From contig CAZVEV010000058.1 of NCBI GenBank assembly GCA_964625865.1, positions 1 through 25,538 of the forward strand: a DNA stretch of 25,538 bases, given 5' to 3'. This DNA comes from CAZVEV01 sp964625865 (GTDB lineage Bacteria > Planctomycetota > Phycisphaerae > SM23-33). This document shows, one piece after another, positions 13,599 through 21,364 of the stretch (the first letter of the stretch is position 1; every line of letters starts with the position of its first letter). Both the position numbers and the translations under genes were made by a program. Below the pieces are notes generated by a model that was not told where the DNA came from, did no database searches, and was given only the letters and a program-made list of their open reading frames with translations.

Positions 13599-15284
13599 AT
13601 GAACAGCGGACCTGCCAGCATGCCGACCGGACGACGCCTTCGCGTGCGAACGGTCCTCAAGTTCGCGTCGCTGGCAGTCGTTCTGCTGCTGGGGGGCTAT
13701 GCCCTCCTTCCGCCGGCCGGCGGTGACGGTTCGGCGGAAGATGCGGCGGCGGCGGTTGACCGGTCCGACGCCAAGTATGTCATCAAGTTCTCCCCCGGGT
13801 CGGGGTATCTTCCGGGCACGCGCCCGGGCGGGCTGGGCGAGCCGCTGAAGGGCCTGACCACCGTCATCGCACGGTTCGAACGGCGATTCCCGGACACGCA
13901 CATCGAGGTGGTCAACGTCCCGGTGGTGGTGCGCGAGTACCTCGTGACGCAACTGTCCGGCGGCGCGGCCCCGGACATCGTCAACGTCAACGTCGAGAAC
14001 GTCTGGGTGGATGTCCAGAAGGACTGGTACGTCCCGCTGGATGGTTTTCTGGAACGCCCCAACCCGTTCGTTGTGGAGATGAACGAGCAGCGCAAGAGGG
14101 AGAACCCCGACGCGGAGGACTTGCCGGGCGTGCGACAGTGGTGGGACATGTTCCGCTACCAGGCGATCACGCGGGGCAAGGCGGCCCCGGACGGGAAGAA
14201 CTACTGCCTCAGCCTCGACATGGTCGAGACGGGCATCTTCTACAACAAGACGCTGTTCGAGAAGCTCGGCCTGACCCCGCCCGAGACGTGGGAGCAGTTC
14301 CTGGAGATCCTCGAGCGGGTCCGCCAAGAGGGCAAGATCCCCCTCCTGATGGACCTGTGGTCCTTCAACGACTGGTGCCAGGATCTGATCTTCGACCAGT
14401 TGTACTACGGGCTCCTGGACGGGATCGACCTGAAGAAGGATCCGAAGCGCGAGGCGTACCTCCAGGGGTATCTCGACTCGGAGGAACTGATCTTCCTCCA
14501 GCGCAAGGGCTTCTTCACGCGCCGGGACCCCCGCGCGGTCCACCTGTGGAAGATCATGCGCCAACTGAAGCGCTACACCAACAAGACCCTCAGCGGGATG
14601 GACCTGACGCGCGAATTCGTCACGCAGCGCGCCGCGATGTACTGGCAGAGCAGCATGCTGACCCACCGCCTGGTCTCCGACCGCTCGCTCGGGTTCGAGT
14701 GGGGCGTGTTCTACCTTCCGCGGTTCACCAGGAAGACGACGCCCTACGCCTCCGGCAAGCCGATGTGCGTCATCGGAGGGGCGGCCAGCCAGTTCGAGGT
14801 CACCAATGCGGCAGTCGCAGACACCCCCCCGTCGCTGCCGATGTCCGAGCGAATGAAGCGATCCAAGCGCCTCAAGCGGGTCATCGCGTTTCTCCAGTTC
14901 CTCTGCGTGCCCGAAAACACGCGCACGCTGGTCAACGAGTACCCCTGCTTCCTGCCGAACATCGTCGGCGTCGAGCCCCTGCCAGCCCTCAAGCCGTTCG
15001 AGAAGATCCTCGAGCGACGCTACACGACGACCAAGTGGATCTTCTCGTTCGACCTGCGCTTCCGCTACGTCCAGGAGCGAATGCTCGCCCTGTACCTCGG
15101 CGACGGGATCGACCTGGACGAGTTCTTCGACTGGCAGGAGAAGAATCTCACGTATGCGACCGAGAGCCTGGCCCGGCGCAAGAAGATGGACTTCAGCGCC
15201 CTGGCCGCCGAGTGGAAGCGCCTGGCGCCGAAACGCGCGGGGATGGCGGGCCTGCCCCCCGGCGCCCGGGAGGCCCCGCCGTGA
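13599..15284 (+). CDS. ABC transporter extracellular solute-binding protein, sugar type
   Basis: A 561-residue family 1 type binding protein that would capture a sugar or oligosaccharide for the two permeases. A basic N-terminus and hydrophobic segment at about 24-43 (FASLAVVLLLGGYALL) act as signal or membrane anchor; no lipobox Cys is seen. Features of the fold include ARFERRFPDTHIEVVNVP, SGGAAPDIVNVNVENVW, and MVETGIFYNKTLFEKLGL followed by PPETWEQFLEIL, the usual hinge region. It is longer than typical (about 420-450). GAGGA precedes the ATG at 13599; Met8 is an alternative start. Its stop overlaps the GTG start of the first permease by 4 nt. Confidence 0.88.
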   Translation: MNSGPASMPTGRRLRVRTVLKFASLAVVLLLGGYALLPPAGGDGSAEDAAAAVDRSDAKYVIKFSPGSGYLPGTRPGGLGEPLKGLTTVIARFERRFPDTHIEVVNVPVVVREYLVTQLSGGAAPDIVNVNVENVWVDVQKDWYVPLDGFLERPNPFVVEMNEQRKRENPDAEDLPGVRQWWDMFRYQAITRGKAAPDGKNYCLSLDMVETGIFYNKTLFEKLGLTPPETWEQFLEILERVRQEGKIPLLMDLWSFNDWCQDLIFDQLYYGLLDGIDLKKDPKREAYLQGYLDSEELIFLQRKGFFTRRDPRAVHLWKIMRQLKRYTNKTLSGMDLTREFVTQRAAMYWQSSMLTHRLVSDRSLGFEWGVFYLPRFTRKTTPYASGKPMCVIGGAASQFEVTNAAVADTPPSLPMSERMKRSKRLKRVIAFLQFLCVPENTRTLVNEYPCFLPNIVGVEPLPALKPFEKILERRYTTTKWIFSFDLRFRYVQERMLALYLGDGIDLDEFFDWQEKNLTYATESLARRKKMDFSALAAEWKRLAPKRAGMAGLPPGAREAPP

Positions 15285-16183
15285 TCCGCCCGCCGCTGCG
15301 AACCACGCTGAGGTGCTACGCCATCGTCCTGCCGGCGGCGGCGATGCTGCTGACGTTCATCTACCTGCCGGTGGTCTGGGCGTTCTCGAAGTCGCTGTAC
15401 CGGTTCGAGATCGGCGGCGAGGCGCAGTTCGTCGGTCTGGACAACTACACCGAGTACCTGGCGCTGGACCCGACGTGCGGCCCGTCGATGCTGACCATGT
15501 TCGCCCTGACGCTGTTCGCCGTCTGCGTCCGCCTGACACTGCCCCTGATCGTCGCCAAGCTCATCCACTCGCTCCCGCGCGAGCGGTGGCGGTACGTCTA
15601 CCGGATCGTCTTCCTGACGCCGATCGTCGTGCCCGGCGTGGCCGTCCAGTTGATCTGGGCTGGCATGATCTACGGCGAGTCGGGGCTGCTTAACGAGACG
15701 CTTCGCGGCGTGGGGCTGGACAGTTGGACCACCGGCTGGCTGAGCGATCCGGACACCGCCCTGGTCGCGGTGATGTGCGTGGGGTTCCCGTTTATCGGCG
15801 GGTTCGAGGTGCTGATCTACTACGCGGGACTGTCCGCGATTCCCACCAGCGTGAACGAGGCGGCCGCCCTGGAAGGCTGCACGGGCGTGAGCAAGTTCCT
15901 CCGCATCGACGTGCCGCTGGTGCTCAGTCAGCTCAAGCTGATCCTCATCCTGACGATCATCGGCGGGCTGCAGGGTTTCCAGAACATCTACATCCTGACC
16001 CAGGGCGGGCCCGGCTTCAAGACCACCGTGCCGGGCCTGTGGATGTACTTCAACGCGTTCACGTTCCAGCGGATGGGCTACGCGTGCGCCATTGGCGTGA
16101 TCCTGTTCCTGATGATCATGACGCTGACCCTGCTGAACATCAAGTACTTCAGGTCCGCCGAAGACGTCACGGGAGGTGCGTGA
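15281..16183 (+). CDS. ABC sugar transporter permease, MalF type
   Basis: A 300-residue inner-membrane permease. About six hydrophobic segments are visible (near 12-35, 70-95, 105-130, 160-180, 220-245, 270-290). The cytoplasmic EAA loop that docks the ATPase is at about 192-211 (EAAALEGCTGVSKFLRIDVP), followed by the usual QGFQNIYILTQGGPG. The start is a GTG overlapping the binding-protein stop (GTGA), and the stop overlaps the next ATG (TGATG), so the three genes are translationally coupled. Confidence 0.9.
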   Translation: MIRPPLRTTLRCYAIVLPAAAMLLTFIYLPVVWAFSKSLYRFEIGGEAQFVGLDNYTEYLALDPTCGPSMLTMFALTLFAVCVRLTLPLIVAKLIHSLPRERWRYVYRIVFLTPIVVPGVAVQLIWAGMIYGESGLLNETLRGVGLDSWTTGWLSDPDTALVAVMCVGFPFIGGFEVLIYYAGLSAIPTSVNEAAALEGCTGVSKFLRIDVPLVLSQLKLILILTIIGGLQGFQNIYILTQGGPGFKTTVPGLWMYFNAFTFQRMGYACAIGVILFLMIMTLTLLNIKYFRSAEDVTGGA

Positions 16184-17115
16184 TGTCTCGCCGCAAGCTC
16201 ATCGCGCTGCACGCCGCGCTGATTGCAGTCGCGTGCCTCACGCTCATGCCGTTCGCCTTCATGGTCAACAACGTCTTCCGGAGCAACTCCGAGTTCTACC
16301 GCGACTTCTTCTCCGTCCCCGAGGCGTTCAAGGGGCTGGTCCGCACGATCGGCGCCGGCGACGACGAATCGGTCGAGATAGAGGACGAAGACGGAAAGCG
16401 CACCGTCTCGCGGTCCGAGGCCGTCGATCACTACGTCGATCGCGCCACGCGGGGCCCCACGATGGCGTGGGAGGTCCTCAGGCCGTACGTGGTCAACTCG
16501 CTGGTCGTCTCCGTGCTGACCGCCCTGGGCGTCTGCATGCTGGCCTCGTCGACGGCCTACATCCTCGCGCGGTACCGCTTCATGGGCTCGCGGGCCCTGT
16601 TCATGATGTTCCTGGCGACGATGATGTTCCCCGGCGTGCTGACGCTCGTGCCCTCCTTCCTGCTGGTCAAGAACATGGGGCTGCTCAACACGTACTGGGC
16701 GATGATCCTGCCGTATATCGCCGGCGGGCAGGTCTTCGCAATCTTCGTGTTCCACAGCTTCTTCAAGGGCCTGCCCGAGGACCTCTTTGAGAGCGCTCGC
16801 ATCGACGGGGCGGGGCACCTGGCGCTGTATTTCAACATCGTCCTTCCGCTGAGCAAGCCGGTGTTCTCGGTGGTCATCATCATGAACATCCTGGGCACGT
16901 GGAACAACTTCCTGTGGCCCTTCATCACCAACACCGACGGGTCGCACCACGTGATCGCCTCGGGCCTGTACATGATGTCAGTCTCGCAGCACAACCAGAA
17001 CTTCTCGACGATGTACGCCGCCTACGCCATCAGTTCGATCCCCCTGCTGATCCTGTTCATCTACGCGACCAAGCCCTTCATCCGCGGCATGACCCAGGGG
17101 GCGTTCAAGGCCTGA
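16183..17115 (+). CDS. ABC sugar transporter permease, MalG type
   Basis: A 310-residue second permease with a GGGAGG ribosome site before the ATG. The first membrane segment is at about 9-27 and the rest of the transmembrane core starts near 103. The EAA loop is at about 203-222 (ESARIDGAGHLALYFNIVLP). The periplasmic loop after the first segment is longer than usual, about 75 residues, and contains a strongly acidic stretch, DDESVEIEDEDGKR, at about 59-72. No ATP-binding subunit follows; as in many sugar importers, a shared MsmK/UgpC-type ATPase from elsewhere would be required. Confidence 0.9.
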   Translation: MSRRKLIALHAALIAVACLTLMPFAFMVNNVFRSNSEFYRDFFSVPEAFKGLVRTIGAGDDESVEIEDEDGKRTVSRSEAVDHYVDRATRGPTMAWEVLRPYVVNSLVVSVLTALGVCMLASSTAYILARYRFMGSRALFMMFLATMMFPGVLTLVPSFLLVKNMGLLNTYWAMILPYIAGGQVFAIFVFHSFFKGLPEDLFESARIDGAGHLALYFNIVLPLSKPVFSVVIIMNILGTWNNFLWPFITNTDGSHHVIASGLYMMSVSQHNQNFSTMYAAYAISSIPLLILFIYATKPFIRGMTQGAFKA

Positions 17116-17461
17116 AGGGATTTTCGATCTTGGATTTCTGATTGATGATTCGCCGCCGAGTGGCGTGCCGTGGCGGGTGCCGTAGCTTGACGGGAAGCGG
17201 CAACCACGTGGAGACACTCAGGACCGTGGCACCGCGAGCCGGACCCCCTGGCACGCACGAGGCCGCGGCCTGAGCGACGATCTGGCGGCCGAGGGGGTAG
17301 AGACCGTCTGCGGTCACGGCAGGCGGCTACGGGGCAGCTATCGGGCGGCCTGGGGCTACGGGGCGGCCTGCGATGGTTGATCCGCAATCTGAGATTTCAC
17401 ATCTGAGATTTCAGATCTGAGATGTGAGAGACCGTAATCGGCAGTCGACAATCGTCAATCG
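17116..17461. other. Gene-free convergent region with several short-repeat types
   Basis: The 346 nt between the permease and cusA-like stops show no credible gene. It opens with a low-complexity GATT/TTGG-rich stretch (17120-17150), continues with GC-rich DNA containing related GGGCGGCCTG units near 17342-17370, and ends with a 14-nt-period repeat and a 7-nt tandem repeat, listed separately. No clear intrinsic terminator is visible for either operon. Confidence 0.6.
17387..17426. repeat. 14-nt-period repeat ATCTGAGATTTCA with palindrome
   Basis: Exact copies of ATCTGAGATTTCA at 17387-17399 and 17401-17413 and a third partial copy ATCTGAGAT at 17415-17423 keep a 14-nt period. Arms CACATCT (17398-17404) and AGATGTG (17420-17426) also make a hairpin. 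The AT-rich composition contrasts with the surrounding DNA. Confidence 0.7.
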
Positions 17462-17467
17462 TCAATC
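17449..17467. repeat. 7-nt tandem repeat across the cusA stop codon
   Basis: CAATCGT occurs at 17449-17455 and 17456-17462, then a partial copy to 17467. On the minus strand the unit reads TGACGAT and its first TGA is the stop codon of the RND pump gene. Confidence 0.65.
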
Positions 17468-20400
17468 CCTGCACCGCAGTTCCTTGACGAGGCAGTAGAG
17501 CACGGGGACCACGAGCATGGTGAGCACTTCGATGAGCATGCCGCCAAACGAGGGGATGGCCATCGGCACCATGATGTCGCTGCCGCGCCCGGTGGAGGTC
17601 AGCACGGGGATCAGCGCGAGGATGGTGGTGGCGGTGGTCATCAGGCACGGGCGGACGCGGCGTGCGCCGGCGGCGATGGTGGTCCGGCGAATCTCGTCGA
17701 CGGTTTGCGGGGCATTGCGCTCGAAGGACTGGGTCAGGTACGTCGCCATCACCACGCCGTCGTCGCTGGCGATCCCGAACAGCGCCAGGAACCCCACCCA
17801 CACCGCGACGCTCAGGTTGATCGGATGGACCTGGAACAGCTCGCGCATCTGGACGCCGAATACCGCGAAGTCCAGGAACCACGGCTGGCCGTACAGCCAG
17901 ATCATGATGAACCCGCCGGCCCAGGCGACGAAGATGCCGAAGAACACCATCCCCGTCGTCGCCACCGAGCGGAACTGGATGTAGAGGATCACGAAGATCG
18001 TCACCAGCGCCAGCGGGATGATCATCGCCAGGGTGGCCGCCGAGCGGACCTGGCTCTCGTACGTGCCCGCAAAGGCGTAGTTCACGCCCTCGGGCAGGAC
18101 GAGCTGCCTGTCGGCCTGCTTGTCCTCGAGGTACTGGCGGACCTGCTCGACGGCCTGCACTTCCGACCAGCCGGACTTCGCGGCAAAGGTCACGTAGGCG
18201 GTCTTGAACGTGTCCTCACTCTTGATCGCCTCGGGCCCGGCCACGCCGTCGTCGATCGTCGCAAGCTGGCCCAGCGGAATCTGCTGACCGTCGGCGCCAC
18301 GGACGATGATGCGAGCGACGGCCTGGACGGAGTTCCGCAGTTCTTCCTTGTACCGCACGCGGACGGCGAAGCGGCGGCGGTCCTCGATCGTCCTCGTCGC
18401 CGTCATGCCCCCGACGGCCACCGAGACCGTCCGCTGGAAGTCCGCCATGCGTATGCCGTACCGCTTCAGCGCCGCCCGGTCCGGCGTGATGGTGATGTAG
18501 GGGTTGCTCGCCGCCATCCGGACGAACGAGATGCTGCCCGGCTTGACCGGCGGGGCGTCGGCGAGGAGCCTCTCGATGCGGACGGCGGCGGCCTCGATGG
18601 CCGCCAGGCTGGGCCCCTGGATGCGAACGCCCATCGACGCCCGCATGCCGGTCTGGAGCATGATCCGCCGCGTCTCGATGGGCTGGAGCTTCGTCACGGG
18701 CGTAATCGCCGGGCTGGAGCCGGCCCGCAGGATCTCCTGCCAGATGTCGTCGGGGCTCGTGATGTGCGGGCGCCACTGGTCCTTGGGCTTGTACGTGATG
18801 ACCGTCTCGTACATCGAGATCGGCGCCGGGTCCAGCGGGCTCTCGACGCGCCCGATCTTCCCGACCGCCGACTCGACCTCCGGGATGTTCTCGAAGGCCG
18901 TGTCCTGCTTGCTCAGCAACTCCGTCGCCACGCCGATCGACGCGTGCTTGGCCAGCACGGGCATCCAAAGGAACGAGCCCTCGTCCAGGCGGGGCATGAA
19001 CTCCTCGCCGCGACCGGTCCAGTCGTTGGCGAGGACCCACTTGAGATAGGCCATGTCGTCGTCGGGAGGCAATTGCTCGACGGAGAGGCCCTTCATCTTC
19101 GCCATGCCCCGAGGCATCTCGTGCGATACCCGGCCGGCCCAGGTCAGCGCTGCCGGCACGGTCAGCACGGCCGCAAGCGCCAGGTGCGCCACGACAGCCG
19201 CGATGCCTATCCGAAAACGCAGCCACGCCCAGGCGCCCACCGCAAGCACGCCTGCGGGAACAAGCAGGTACGCCGCGATGGTCCACGGACTCTGACCCAC
19301 GCGGCGCCAGGCGGCAATGACCGTGCCGGGGCCGATGAAGACGTACAGGCCCGCCAGCAGGACCATGCCGACAACCGACAACAGGGCGACCTTGTGACGG
19401 AGGCACCATCCCAGGACGCCCGGGTAGACCCGCTGGAACAGACGGAAGAAGCCCAGAAGCCCGGCAACCAGGACGGCGACGAAGATGAAGTTCCGCCCCG
19501 CCCCCGGCGCGGCGCCCAGCGGCTGCCAGTAGCGACTCAGCAGAACCACAACGAACACCGCCGCCAGCACGCCGGACCCCCACCGCGTAATCCTCGCCAG
19601 GTGCTTTGGTGCGAACAAGTCAGCCAGGTGCAGCGCGCAGAGCACGCCCATCACACACGCGGGCCAGACGCCCAGGGCCACTGCGGCGGTCATGGCCGCC
19701 GCAATGACGACGATGCGCAAGAATACGCGGAACCACTTCGTCGCCACGCGCCGACCCAGCAGCAGATGCGCCGCCGGCGGCAGGACCACCAGCGCGATGA
19801 GGATCGACGAGATCAGCGCGAACGTTTTGGTGTAGGCCAGCGGCTTGAACAGCTTGCCCTCCGCCCCGGTCATCACGAACACGGGCAGGAAGCTGACGAC
19901 GGTGGTCAGCACGGCGGTCGTGACGGCCGAGCCGACCTCCGCGGTGGCGCGACGAATGACCGCCAGGCGGTCGGCATCGGGCCCGGCGGCGTCCAGGTGG
20001 CGCAGGATGTTCTCGCACAGGACGATGCCCATGTCGACGATCGTGCCGATCGCAATCGCGATGCCCGACAGCGCCACCACGTTGGCCTCGACGCCGAACA
20101 GCTTCATTGCGACGAAACACATCAGGACCGCCAGCGGAAGCATGCCCGTGATCAGCAGCGCGCTCCGCAGGTGCATCACCATCAGGATCACGACGATGAT
20201 CGTGATGAGGATCTCGTGCTCCAGCGCGCGGTTCAGCGTGCCGAGCGTCTCGTAGATCAGGGCCGTCCGGTCGTAGAACGGAACGATGGCGACCTGCGAG
20301 ACCGTGCCGTCTTCGAGCGTCTTTCGCGGCAGGAACGGGGCGATCCTGGCGATGCGGGCCTTGACGTTCTTGATCACGTCGAGCGGGTTGGCGCCGTAGC

Positions 20401-21364
20401 GGGCAACGACCACGCCCCCCACCGCCGGCGCGCCGTTCTTGTCCAGCGCGCCGCGACGCTCGGCCTTGCCCAGGCTCACCGTCGCGACGTGACTGACCAG
20501 GACCGGCACGTTGGCGACGACCTTGACGACGCTCTGCTCGATGTCGCCGACCGTCTTGACCAGGCCCACGCCGCGGACGGTGTAGTCGACGTTGTTCAGT
20601 TCGATCGTGTCGGCCCCGACGTCGAGATTCGACCCCTTCACCGCCGCCAGGACCTCCTCCAGCGTCACGCCGTAGTGGCGCATCAGGTCCGGGTCGACGT
20701 CCACCTGGTACTCGCGAACAAACCCGCCGACCGACGCGACCTCCGCGACACCGCTTGCGGCCTGCAGCGCGTCGCGGACGTGCCAGTCCTGAATCGTCCT
20801 GAGCTGCTCGAGGTCCCACCCGCCGGCGGCGTAGCCCGTCTCGTCTCGCCCCTCGAGCGTGTACCAGAAGACCTGTCCCATCGCCGTCGCATCCGGGCCC
20901 AGCCGCGGACGGACGCCGTCGGGGACCGTGTCGTGCGGCAGGGAGGCGAGTTTCTCCAGCAGGCGCGTGCGGCTGTCGAAGAAGTCCACTCCGTCTTCGA
21001 AGATCACGTAGATCGAGCTGAAGCCGAACATCGAGATGCTGCGGACCGCCTTGACGCCCTTGATGCCCTGGAGCTGCGCCGTCAACGGATACGAGATCTG
21101 GTCGTCGACGTCCCGGGGCGAGCGGCCGGGCCAGGCCGTGAAGACGATCTGCTGGTTCTCACCGGTGTCCGGAATCGCATCGACGCTGACGGGGCGGCGC
21201 GGCAGGGGGCCGAGGTTCCAGTCGAACGGGGCCACCACCAGGGCAGCACCGATCACCAGCCCGACGCCCATGAAGACCACCAGCTTGTCGCGCAGGCACC
21301 AGTCGACCAGCCGCGCGATCAGCGAGGTATCTTCCGGCGAGGGATTGGGCAGGTCGTTACTCAT
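17462..21364 (-). CDS. cusA: Heavy-metal RND efflux pump, CusA-like, enlarged
   Basis: About 1300 residues, the inner-membrane proton-driven pump of a Cu(I)/Ag(I)-type tripartite efflux system. Start chosen at ATG 21364 (MSNDLPNPSPEDTS): GGTGGAGG precedes it, it overlaps the adaptor stop by 8 nt, and the frame further upstream only shadows the adaptor tail. A proton-relay-like Asp444 lies in GTIVDMGIVLCEN. Met801 (SFLWMP), Met851 (APISMYETV) and Met902 (RRIMLQTG) align in context and spacing with the three Met of the E. coli CusA metal site (573, 623, 672 as I recall). Compared with the usual length of about 1050, roughly 190 extra residues lie between Asp444 and Met801, adding several hydrophobic segments (near 535-700). 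This supports monovalent copper or silver over zinc/cobalt/cadmium. Confidence 0.9.
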   Translation of the reverse strand: MSNDLPNPSPEDTSLIARLVDWCLRDKLVVFMGVGLVIGAALVVAPFDWNLGPLPRRPVSVDAIPDTGENQQIVFTAWPGRSPRDVDDQISYPLTAQLQGIKGVKAVRSISMFGFSSIYVIFEDGVDFFDSRTRLLEKLASLPHDTVPDGVRPRLGPDATAMGQVFWYTLEGRDETGYAAGGWDLEQLRTIQDWHVRDALQAASGVAEVASVGGFVREYQVDVDPDLMRHYGVTLEEVLAAVKGSNLDVGADTIELNNVDYTVRGVGLVKTVGDIEQSVVKVVANVPVLVSHVATVSLGKAERRGALDKNGAPAVGGVVVARYGANPLDVIKNVKARIARIAPFLPRKTLEDGTVSQVAIVPFYDRTALIYETLGTLNRALEHEILITIIVVILMVMHLRSALLITGMLPLAVLMCFVAMKLFGVEANVVALSGIAIAIGTIVDMGIVLCENILRHLDAAGPDADRLAVIRRATAEVGSAVTTAVLTTVVSFLPVFVMTGAEGKLFKPLAYTKTFALISSILIALVVLPPAAHLLLGRRVATKWFRVFLRIVVIAAAMTAAVALGVWPACVMGVLCALHLADLFAPKHLARITRWGSGVLAAVFVVVLLSRYWQPLGAAPGAGRNFIFVAVLVAGLLGFFRLFQRVYPGVLGWCLRHKVALLSVVGMVLLAGLYVFIGPGTVIAAWRRVGQSPWTIAAYLLVPAGVLAVGAWAWLRFRIGIAAVVAHLALAAVLTVPAALTWAGRVSHEMPRGMAKMKGLSVEQLPPDDDMAYLKWVLANDWTGRGEEFMPRLDEGSFLWMPVLAKHASIGVATELLSKQDTAFENIPEVESAVGKIGRVESPLDPAPISMYETVITYKPKDQWRPHITSPDDIWQEILRAGSSPAITPVTKLQPIETRRIMLQTGMRASMGVRIQGPSLAAIEAAAVRIERLLADAPPVKPGSISFVRMAASNPYITITPDRAALKRYGIRMADFQRTVSVAVGGMTATRTIEDRRRFAVRVRYKEELRNSVQAVARIIVRGADGQQIPLGQLATIDDGVAGPEAIKSEDTFKTAYVTFAAKSGWSEVQAVEQVRQYLEDKQADRQLVLPEGVNYAFAGTYESQVRSAATLAMIIPLALVTIFVILYIQFRSVATTGMVFFGIFVAWAGGFIMIWLYGQPWFLDFAVFGVQMRELFQVHPINLSVAVWVGFLALFGIASDDGVVMATYLTQSFERNAPQTVDEIRRTTIAAGARRVRPCLMTTATTILALIPVLTSTGRGSDIMVPMAIPSFGGMLIEVLTMLVVPVLYCLVKELRCRD

